A stretch of DNA of 64,000 nucleotides from Branchiostoma floridae (lineage: Eukaryota > Chordata > Leptocardii > Amphioxiformes > Branchiostomatidae): positions 9,445,695 through 9,509,694 of the forward strand of contig NC_049980.1 in the NCBI RefSeq assembly GCF_000003815.2, read 5' to 3'. Made by a program: the position numbers and the translations under genes. Below the pieces are notes generated by a model. That model did no database searches. It was not told the origin of the DNA and saw only the letters and a program-made list of their open reading frames with translations. Below, piece by piece: positions 12,001 through 24,000 of this stretch (within the stretch, counting starts at the first letter, position 1; every line of letters starts with the position of its first letter).

Positions 12001-15000
12001 ATCAAAAGATACAATTTCCCAAGAGAAGGTTGAGAGGAAGGAAAAAGTTCCAGATGAAGGAGCAGACCTTTCCTCAAGGCAGAAAGAGTATACTAAGTCG
12101 ACCCCTGGTAGATACGGATCAAAGGATTCTCCACAATCGATAAAGGAGTCTGAGAAGAAATCTAATAAAGAGGACAAGTCTGTGGTGGAGGATGGTACAG
12201 AAGTGGGGAAACCTTCACAACAGAGAGACAGTGTGGCAGAAGTAATGGCAGATTTAGATAGCATTGATGTTTCCTTGGCACAGGAAAAACAGAAGGAAAG
12301 CAAAGCACCTACAAAAGATAGCCCTGCGCAAAAGGAAGATGTTCCAGCTGTGAAAACAAGTATGCCTCAGAAAGCTGCTGACTCCATAGAGCCTAAAGCC
12401 AGGACTGAAGTTGCAGAGTCAAAAGCGAGTTTAACACCTGTGAGTGATGAAAAAGTAGCAAAGAAGACAGAATCACAAGACAGTGCTGTTGCAGTGGACA
12501 GTTACAAGTTTGTTACACCGAAACAAAAACTTCCAGAAGCAGGTGCAGGCAACTCAAAATTAGACCCCACAGCTCCAATGTTGTTTCCTGAGCCCAAGGA
12601 CATTGGCAAGCTTTCTCCTATAAAGGAAGAAATCGGTGACAAAAGTTTAGAGCCTGAAGAGAATGGCACAGGAAAAAGTAATGGGTATAGGGCAACAACA
12701 AAGGAACAACCATATGTCACAGGTGTTCCTGAAACAATGGACATAGAGTCAAATGTGAGTTTAGACCATGTCAGCAAACTCAATGGTTATACAGCTGGCA
12801 AGGCTCAAGACATAAAGCACAGCTCATTATCTGAAGATCATCCTGAAGAATGCAAAGCACCTCATAAAATAGGAACTTCAAGATATTCAAAAGATGGTAC
12901 TAGTGATTTTGCAGCTAAGGACATTAATGTTGCATTTTTGCTTGATGGTGACAAGAAAAAGTCCCAAAAAGTAACAAGTGCTGAAACTATGTCAAATGGG
13001 ATTGACAGTGACTCTGGTTATGAGCCCCACCAACTCATTAAGGAAAATGGACCAGTCTTTCCAGATAAATTCAATGAAGGAATACCCGACGGAATGACAA
13101 ACAATCACGATCAACTGCACCGCGAACGCTCGCTAAGCAACAGTAGCAATCCGACCAGTCCGACCCGTGCATGGGAGTCGACAGTCGGAAACGTCATCAC
13201 AAAATTGGAAGATGAGGACTTAAAGAAAGCAGAGCTGTATCAGAACTTCCGCGACCACAACCTGGCGAAACAAATAGAGGAGGAAATCACCAAAGACGTA
13301 GGCTCTTTTTCTCTCAGTTTCTCCTCAGTTTCTGTATAATTTTGTATTATTTATCATCTTTCATCCCACACTACAAACATGTTATTACAACTGTTAAGTT
13401 TTGATAATATGAGCTAGACGTACAGTCAATATCATACGGCACATTTTAGAATTAACACAAAGAGACAGTGCTGTGGAGTTTGCCCCTCCTCCTTGTCTGT
13501 GTTCTGCTTGCTCATGATTTGATTCATTATTTGTGACCACCCCCCACCCCCTTATGTGGACAATATTTGTCCATGCTTCATTGACCCTTCCTGTGATCCA
13601 TGGTCTGACTTCACATTGGATGTTATTTCTCACCATTACATGTGAGGCATACGGCTCTGTTTTCTGCATGCTGTTTCATCCATACAGATGAAAATGCCAT
13701 CCCTCTTTCACAGCACAAACACAAGGTTGACTTTGTCAAGGTCAAAATCAAGTTCTCAAAAGCTCTTCAGCCCAATTAATTTATTACGTGGTTCATTATT
13801 TGTTGTATCATTATTAATTAGATCAGCATTTCATATTATTACTTTCAATATCCTGCAGTAGTTTCCTCTTTGTTGTGCTTTGGGTATATTTCAAGGTCAA
13901 GTCTATATATGTATAATTGTACAGTTTTTTGGCATTTAACATAATTGGTAGGCTGCATTCGATGGTGTAGTGTGCAGATGTAGACCACCACTAGAATTTT
14001 CTGATTAATGATATTACCTCACATAAGATTATACAATTTCATGTCCCTGTCTTGTTAACTGCTATCGTTAAACATGTAATCGGCTTTTAAGAAATTGAAA
14101 TTCTATTGATTAAAGATAAAGGCTTTATGTACATGTAATGTAGACCCAGATGCGTTCAAGGCTACCATGCTATGTTATCATGAACCAGGGCAGATGAATG
14201 TTTGTATTTGACGTTTTCTGTGTGCCCGCTAAGTGACACTTTAGCGCCGAAATCCACTTAGCATCGCTCAGCGAGGGAAACAGTTTTCAGACGTGATGCA
14301 GCCTGTTCCTGTTGTCTCGTCCGTTTTGCTAACCTCTGAGATCATCTGCTATATATGGCCTGACTCTAGTCCTTGGTGACAGCATTGCCAGCCATGGTGC
14401 GTTCTGTCAGCGATTACAAAGTATTCTGGCAATGTAGGGGATGGAAAGTGTCATACATGTGTTTTGGTGCATGGCAAGTGAGGAGGGGTTACATGTCATT
14501 AGCAGGCAATGACTTGTTGTCTGTATACACACGGATGTGTGAGAATCTGTCAGCCTTGTCTTCACACAGGCTCTCTGAAAAATACCTTCTTAAGTTTTGT
14601 GAATTACTCTCACTGCATGCATGGTATCTTCATGTTTGTGTATGTTTGTCAGTGAAGAACATTTTCACATGGTACAGTCGGTCAAGGGGACTGACTACAA
14701 TGTCAGTTGCCATCCTGTCGTTGACTAAGAGGTTCTTTGTCATCTTGTTTTCTCATCATTGATTTTTAGCCCCCCAAAACACTCATCATTGTCAAAGTTC
14801 CAACTGGAAAGTTTAGACATTGGATGACAGTGATGGAGCAATGTTATTTGGCACTGTCCCCAGGACTAGATTATATGTAACTCTGATTTTCAACTGCCTG
14901 GATTCCAATCAACAAAGTAATACAGGCTAAATATGATGTATCAAATATCATTTCCATGGGTTCTTTTGATGAAGATGAAAACCGTATGTAAGAGCCTGCT

Positions 15001-18000
15001 TTTACACAGCACATGTAGTTTGCTCTGATATTCAAATGTTGTTTTGCAATCTTGCACATGTTTTGTAAACATGTCTATATTTGTCCAAGGTGATGTTGTT
15101 ATGAAAAGTCTTTTACTTCGAAGTTATTGTAAAATTTTACTTTTGAAGTCGTTGACATTTGTTGGTTCAAACATCTTCTTCCTACTTCTTTTCTCTCTAC
15201 ATTTATGAGTCTTAATCATTCCTGTCCTTCATACATGTACATGTAAGTTGAGGCCACAGTCTTAAATGTAGTGATTTTTGCCAACACAGACTAACAATTT
15301 GCTTGAAGTTGAAGTATTTTGCTTGGCATTGCATATATGCAAAAAAAGGAATGTTGTGATCCAAATATGCACCCCACATATTTCTTGCATTATACATGAG
15401 GTGATACAATAGGTGAAATATTCCACCCTGTTTGGAAATTCTTTCCACAACTTCTTAATGAAATTCCAGAATGATAAAATCTCTAATAAGGAAGAATGTG
15501 ATCATATTTTGAGAAAACACCGGTCACGCAAGCCAGGGACATTCAGATAATAATATGTTTTGGATTTTTCCTTGTCTCCAGTCTTTCCCGAAGTGCTTAA
15601 CTTGCATTCTTATCATATCAAGAATATCTGTGATAAAATATAGCTGTCTGATCATGATTCAAGGCATTTTAATGCTGAGTTTTATTTGATTTATGGATGT
15701 AATATGATTGTGGGGGAGGGCTCCAGTTTCTTACTTTGTTGATGGTTTCCAAGACATTAAGCATGTAGAATGTGACAACACCTCACCTGGGTCACTAGGG
15801 CAGTGAACCTTGAACTTTAACCTTCAGTGTCCCAGGACAGCAACTGAAAAGGGAGAACAAATTGTTCTTTATGACAATTTACAACAGGGAAGACAAGATA
15901 AATCTGCTTCATGGGATAGATCTAGAGGTTTTATTTTGTGCGAAATAGAATGCTCAGGATAGTCGTTGTTTGCTGGCAAATCAGATATACAGTCATTAAA
16001 TGTATTTCTGTGAGCAAGCGATATGAATTCTATGGAAGTCTTACATATTCTAATTTTTGGTCACCATGATACATTCTCCCTGACCCTGAGATGTACATGT
16101 GTATGGGAATTATCTCTGGTATCCCTGACTGTAATTATAAATACCAATACAGGCAAAGGTCATTTAGGGGACATCCTAGATATATTATAATGTTACGCAC
16201 TAGGGAGATACATGACTGTACATTATGTGCCCCACTGCCCTAAAGACTGACAAGGCTTCTTGAATGATCAACTAGACTTGAAAATATTTCAGCATTGATG
16301 ATACCCTTTCAAGAACCGGATTAGATACACATCTCAAATATTTTACCACAATTATTACAATCACCTACAATGGTGCCTATTGCCAGACCTTTTCAATTTT
16401 TTCTTTCACTTTTTTGTGAGTGTTTCGTTTTGACAAATTCAGGGAACTGAGGCATAACTTTGTAGCTTTATTGTGAAATGTGAAATATGAAGAATATGAA
16501 AAATGACCTTTCCATGTCCTTTATGCCTGTTTACTCTCTGTCATAGGCTGATTGATGACCATAATCCTTTACAAGTGTAGGCAAAAGCTAATCAGCAACA
16601 TATGGAAAGCCTTTTGAGATGGCTTTGTTACCTCCATGAAATGTCATGGAGGTTATATTTTACCCCGCGTTTGTCTGTGTGTCTGTCTGTGTGTAAACAA
16701 GATAACTCAAGAACGGCTGGGTGGATTGGTTTGATACTTAGTGTTTGTAGGGAGTGATGAAAGCTGGAAATGATTAGATTTTGGGCCCCCTAGTGGCTCC
16801 CCTTGGTACTGCAGCGCAACTTCCGGTTTTGCTATCTTGGTGTTCTGAACATGCTATGGTCACGATTTTTTAGTATTAGATAGCTCTTGTGCTCAGGAAG
16901 AAGTGACATAAGTTTGGGCCCCCTAGCGTCTAGTTTTGGGATAGCAGGGGCATTTTTGTCAAAAACTTCTGACGAGGATAACTCAAGAAGGGAACAATGG
17001 ATTTTCATGATTTTTGGTATGTAGGTACCTTGGACAATGTTGTACAAGATGAAATACTAATTATGCAAAATAGGAGCAAATTTGCATGATTAATGACAAC
17101 ATTCAATCATAGTAGTTTTTTTCTATGTATCTCTTGTCTTGGACGTGATATGGTCTTGAAATTTGGGTGGTAGATAGCTTTCAGTGTCATGACAAAGTGG
17201 AGCAAATTTCAGCCCCCTAACATTTAATTTAGGAACTGCAGGGGCATTTTTGTCAAGACATTCCAAAAAGGATAACTGCAGAAAGGATTGACGGATTGGC
17301 ATCATATTAGGCATGCGGGTACCTTAGGCAAAGATGTTCATAATGATATACATGTTATGCAAATGAGGACTTAATTTGCATATTTAATGAGGAAATTGTA
17401 TAATTCCATTGTTTTCAATAACTGGACTTCAATAAATGTAACACATGTTAATTATGATAGGTGGAATATAAGCAGATACCAACTATGGTAATGAGGAACT
17501 TATTTGCATAATTTATGTAAAATTTGCAAAACCGTTTTATGATTAATAATGGGACGTTTGTCAATGATGAACAACACCATGCATAAATTATGTTAATGTC
17601 TTAGTCATTTGCATGAAATTTACAAAAGCTCTAAATTTTCATGGAGGTATGAGGTCGCCGAACTCTAGTTTTATTGTGAATTTTGAATTAGGCATTGATA
17701 GTCTAAAATACTGTTGGGTATGTTTATAGAATATAAAATCAACCAACCTAAGCATATTGAATGATAGATATATTAATTTTGTATGTCTGTTTTCTCATAA
17801 TTATTTTGAAATGAAAGTTGTGGGATCTGCAAAACTTTGTAACATGTTACAATTGTAGGGACCACATTTCAGCATGTTGCATTACTGTGAGATTTGCCCC
17901 AGGCAATAGAACGAGATTTGGAGTACTATGTCGGACATGTTAATAGTACCACCATTTTGGCTGCTATTGTTGTCCAAGTACCAATCAAATAAATGGATCA

Positions 18001-21000
18001 GGTCACATTTGTACAAGAGGTTAACGTATAGAATTATGAATAGTAACAAAATTACAATCTTTAAAATTCATTTTGGATATTCATGATGGTACAACATATG
18101 TACATGCTGTTGTCTAAGGATCTTAAAAAATGTAAATGTGCATGTATGTTCAATGCATAAATGTCTTGTACATACATGTTATGTACATGTATATCACAGT
18201 ACATAATCATGTGTTGTATTGAAAAAGCCTTTGGTTACACCATAGGTGAAAAAGGATATGAATGACAGAACCTAGTAATACTAATATTACTATTTTAGGC
18301 ACAAAAACTTTTAGATGTTTTACTTTAACTGTAACCGTAGATCATTCCTGTGGCAAAAGTTGGTGTCTAAAATTTCATTGCTGGGAGGATCATACAAATT
18401 TAGTTAACCAGGGCAGAGATGTGGTAGGCTGGGGCAGCACCTGTTTGACTTGTACTGAGAAAATCAGGTCCCCTGCATGACAGCACAAGTGTGACTCTGT
18501 TGTCAGGAAACATATAACTGTGATAGCACCATATAGCAATGGAAAAGTATCCTTAATGTGGGAAAAGGATAATCTAAGTTAGAACGACACTACATGTACA
18601 AAATGTAGTTGTAAAATCATAATACTATCCCAGTATAGTAACAGTCCATGCATCAGTTATTGTACAGTATTCAGACATACAGCACCATTCAATAGTTTAC
18701 TGTAACAGAGGGCACAAGTTGTAGCCAGTTTCCAGTTTGATATATAGATAGAAAGGGACCTTGCTTCTTCCGCTGCCTTTTAGGGGAGAGCCATTTGACC
18801 TCTTGGGAGGTTGATACAAATGGTAAAAGGCCACATGTACACTCTCTGGCTCAGTGTTGTTTGTGATGGAGCAATTGGAGAAGTTCATGATAAAAATGTT
18901 GTATCATTCACTGAAGCTACAAGATACAAATGATGGCACAGATCGTTGTAGATGATGGTTATGTCTGTCATCGACCTTTCCCAGACCTCTATCATCATAA
19001 GTGTTGTGGGGTGCCATTCTTCACACTGATTTATTCCAGTCCTCTGTCTACACATGGCAGTCCTTAGGGTTTTAGCCACTCTGGAGGGGGTGAAACCACT
19101 TGTCCTGTGTGTTTCCTGTCTGATATGACACTGTGTGATAGAAAGCAGGTGCTATCTTGTTGCTGACTAGGAAATGCTCAAGGATGATTTGACAAAGTCA
19201 AAGTTGTCTCTTTTGACTGACACATTTTGTTGTTGTAAAAGTTGATATTGCCCTAATATCAATTACCCTTAAACCTTAAACCTTAAGGCTTGTTCGTACA
19301 GTTGTGTGTAAACTTAAGAACATACAAAATTGACCAACTAGTAATATGAAGGATATTTATAATCTGGCCATTCCTTCTTGTGTAGTCTCCAGCCCTGTCT
19401 TGTTACAAAATATAGATACCCCACAACTACATGTATGCTCCATTCTGAAGTAAGGTTACTAGTACAAGTATCTAGAGATGTAGTATCAAGACAGTATTTA
19501 CAGTATCAAAATTGTATTTATAGTGATCAGTTACTGTACTAATCTTAATCAATATTTGTGAAGAAATAGAAAAGAAGATATGACAACTTTATCTCTGATT
19601 GACGTTATATCTTATACTTATTTGTCCAGGCGAGAAGAGAAGCCCTAGCAGAGCACAAGCCTCACATTGACAAGCTGAACAAGACTGGTCCACTGCTGGC
19701 CGAGCTCAGCCCAGGGGAGGGTGCCGAGGCCGTCAACGCCAAACTACGCAGCGACAGCGAGCGGTACACGGCTGTTAAGGAAGCGGTACAGCGGAGGAGC
19801 ATCTGGCTGGACGATGCGCTGTCTCAGGCAACACAGGTGAGGTCATCAACTACCCACCTGAGTAGGAGTGTGGTGCAGGTTGGGTGAAGAGACATGTCCT
19901 GTAACATTAGAAGTGTCCAAATGCTTCAGCCTTATGCTGGTTGAAGGAGAGCTCTCAAAACCAATCATTGAAAGGAAAGTTGTGCAGGATATAGGTCCTG
20001 GAGAATTCAAAGAATTCTACCAACTTGATGAAATTATTTTTGGAAGAAAATCGAGCAGTTTAGATGATCTCAAATCCATAAGCCAGGCATTAGAAGTTGA
20101 TCTATACTTTTGTAGGGTATTATCATCATATCACTCACTCACACACTGTCCGTTGTTTGATTATACTGCTGCTGGGGTCCCGGACGCAGGGGTTAAGGCA
20201 GCAGTCAGCACACACTGAAATTTCCCAGTGTGTTTGACAAACATTTAGTGCTCAAGACTATATTTCAATAAGAACCAGTCTTGAAGAAGGCAGTCAAAAT
20301 TCATTTATTTTGCTATATACATGACTGGTAGTTAAATTTTAAAGGGTCTGCATGCTCTTTTCCATAAGACATGGGCAGCCTACATTTTGATGTCCCATAA
20401 TTCAGAAAGCCGTCTTACTTGTATGATTTGTAGTGTCGCTACCAAATTTTGTGCAATTGCCTTCCTTGATTTTACAGTAATACATAGGGGGTCCTGCTGA
20501 GTCCAGAATAAAGCCTTATTGAGACCCACATGCAGACCTTTGTTAAAAAGTGCACTGAAAGCACCAGATGATTTTGAACTTCACACTTTTCACCTCTTGG
20601 TATCTGCATGACATTCATGTAAGAGGTTATTCTATTAAGAAGAAGGTGTGCACTGTCAATGCAAAATTGCCTACTCGAATCGTTCTGCAATCTGTTTCTC
20701 GGAAAAATCAATGTAAATTTGATATATCCAAAGTAATAAGATTCGCTGCCGTCCCTGGGCGGATAAGTCAGGTACATTTCCGGGAATTTCTCTAGGACTA
20801 ACGCCACTCGTTGGTTTCATCCTCCTACCAAAATGATGTTTGTAATTAGCAGAAATGTTAGAAAGGATCTGGTGGTCTTTACCTCTCATGTAAGTGTACT
20901 TTATAGTTACATTTGTTTCTGTGGTATGAACTTGTCAGTGGGACATGTTAAAGCCCATGGTAGACTGCTAGGATTGATGTCAATACTGGTTTTAATGGTG

Positions 21001-24000
21001 TTATGTCTCCAAAATCTCATCACCAAGTCTTACCTCTATATTTGGCTGGCTTATAAACATCCTTTATGAAGACTGGTACATGTACAGAATTTGTTTTCAG
21101 TCCAAATTACTCTCTGTGCTGCGAAGAGTGCCCACTACATTTCCCTCGAGACCAATTACCTCTTCATGGCCTGGTGAATGATTTTAGGGCACACTACAAC
21201 ATTAAGCTGTCTTTTGCTGAACCCTCTGCAATAATCTGCCAGGAAAATGCATTTAATAAACCTTTTTTTTTAGATATTAAGGATGGTTGAAATTTAGTAC
21301 TTTTAGGACATTTACAACTCTTCAATTTTGTAATTGATAAACTTGCAACATTTCGATATATCAGACCATCCCACAGTTTGCTTTGGAAGACTTACATGTA
21401 GCTTTTGTACTGCAAGTATAAAAGATATATCATATAGTTTCAATGTACAGTTAGTTACTGCATATTATGTACACATTTACATGACTATGTTTGTCTTGTC
21501 TGTCTTTTTTTTTTGTATAAATGTTATTTTTATTCCACCTTTGCTATCTACATGTTTTACTTGTACGTTTTTCTCCTTTACTGTGTATTCTGATTGTGTC
21601 CGTATTTCTTTGGAGCTCAAAACTAAGCACATTTTGATATATTCATAATCATAAAGTCAAGCATTTCTGAAACATAGAATACCTCCTAATGAGGAGACCT
21701 TGGAAATCAGAATTAGTTTGGAGCTCCTCTCTCTGATTGTGTTTGATGCCTGACTAATCTTCCGTGTCTCTCCTGTCCTGTCTCTTCTTGCTGTCTCTAC
21801 ACTAACAGACCAGAAAGGTAGACTGTAGTCTTTGATGTATAATCCCAACATCACAACGTCACGTCTCCAGCACAGGCCCTTTCACTATCTGCTTGTCATA
21901 TCTGTGTGTGCATACATGAATAACCTCTTCCTTCCAACATACATGTATATACATGATTGTAAATACTGTATACTTCTCACTAAACAGTTCAGGCATATTT
22001 CTAGACCTGTTTTAGATGTTAGTCCTGCAGTGAGCCATCTTTTATCACTCTCCCAATTAGGTAATGTTAGAGAAGAATTATTAATATAGACAATGTTAAC
22101 AGTACTCATGTACATGGTTTGATTATAGGAAATACATGCTTTACTTTCTTATACACAAGATCCCCCACTCCAGTGTCAATTCCATGGACCACACCCAGAC
22201 CACATCTAGTTTTTTGCAGCACTTACAGGTTTGACTGAATATTGCCATAATTCTATTATACATCTACACATACACATCAAGAACTTCCATGCACAACACC
22301 CAGGTTGTCGTATTGCTAACCCCTGCCCCCTCCCACAACTATTGCTAACCCCTGCCCCCCTCCCACAACTATTGCTAACCCCTGCCCCCCTCCCACAACA
22401 CAGTTCCATGAGAAGATGGATCACACCCTGGAAAAGCTGGAGAAGGTTGCAGACAAGCTGCGCATGCCGACCCCGATCTCCGCGGAGACTGACAAGATCA
22501 AGGAACAAATCTCCGAGAACGAGGTAGGTCGACGCTACGAAAAGATGATGGTGAAATTTTCCTTTGATAACTGCCAACAATACAGTGGACTAGGCCAAAT
22601 GTCTTATATTTTTCTGTGACATTTCTTTCAAATTGAAGCATACTCTTTCAGAGAGTGTTTGTGTGTTGGAATCCTATAATTATATAAGAGGCATACCTTT
22701 GTGTCTGTCTTTGATCAAACACCATTACTACAGATTAGTAAATATTAAAAACTAAGGAATGAAGAAGCCATTGAAGGTGATGGACCTGACTCCATGTTTT
22801 TGTCACCTTACCCAGGCCCTGCGCAGTGAGCTGGAGAAGCACCTGCCAGCGATCGAGACCCTGCGGGGCAAGGGTGATGACCTCATCGGCAAGTCAGCTG
22901 GGGTGGACAAAGATCCGTCAGCCAAAGGTGCACGCCCATTTCTACCTATCAAGACATGGCAATGCATGCTGACACTGCTGGGATAGAAATAACTTTGTCC
23001 TAATTTGCATAAATGTAAATTAAAAGTTCCCAGTAGTAGAATCATTCTTTATTCAGAGATAAAAGAAAGTTACGTTATGTCCAGGTTATGTGGGTCGTCA
23101 CTGACCGAACATGCAGAGGACATTGACAGACTGACACGAGACGTTAAATGATATTGCACCTTTGAGTTCATTATTTCCTTTTAACTAAATTTAAGTCACA
23201 AGCAATATCACGACTTCTGTGAAAATAGCCTTTTTGTTTCTTGTGATAATCTGTTGATTCAGACATTTACCAGCAAGTTTCCCCTATTTTTGCACACAGC
23301 CATCCAGGACAAGCTCGACCAGATGAACTTCCTGTGGGAAGACATCGTGTCACGTTCTGAGGAAAGGGACCAGGCCATGCTGGAGACACATGACACTGCA
23401 GAAAGGTACGAGCTACAGTAGTGTGATTGCAATGTCAATCTGTTCAATACAGCTATCGTAGGCCTCTTTTGAATTGGCAATATGCGAAACAAAGGTCCAT
23501 TTCACTACAAAGGAATCTGTTTCATGGAGTATCTGACTGCGAAAACTTTTGAATGGGCAAAATTCGAAACAAAGGTCCATTTCACTACAAAGGAATCAGT
23601 TTCATGAAATACATGTACATCTGATTCTACTGGCATTTTAAAATCTTCATGAAAACAACACTAATGCCTGCTGTTCATTTTCTAATCGGTTCAAACCCAA
23701 GTCCACTGACTTTTTTTCAGGTCTGTTTTTTCTGGACTGGTCCAACAAGAAAAAACAATTTAAATTTATACCGGTACACTGTACACTGTAGTTATGACCA
23801 TATGACCACAATATGTACCCATCTATTGAGGAAGTTGGGTTTAATCACCACACCAAGCCGCATGTTGTTTCTTCAATGTATACAGGTTCTGGGAGGAGCT
23901 AGGAAATGTGCTGAACGTCTTAAAGGAGACGCAAGACTCCATCAAGGAACTGGAAGAACCCGCCATACAGCCAGACATCGTCAGGGAGCAACAAGAAGTC

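Noticed and set aside
11716-12303. 195-codon open frame on the minus strand
   Set aside because: It is the exact antisense of the low-complexity Lys/Ser/Glu coding exon. Such exons give long antisense frames rich in Ser/Phe/Leu; no independent features.
19868-20218. 116-codon frame after w12 as an extra exon or gene
   Set aside because: It begins inside the intron after a good w12 donor, has no family resemblance, and has no matching splice sites. Left as unrecognised.
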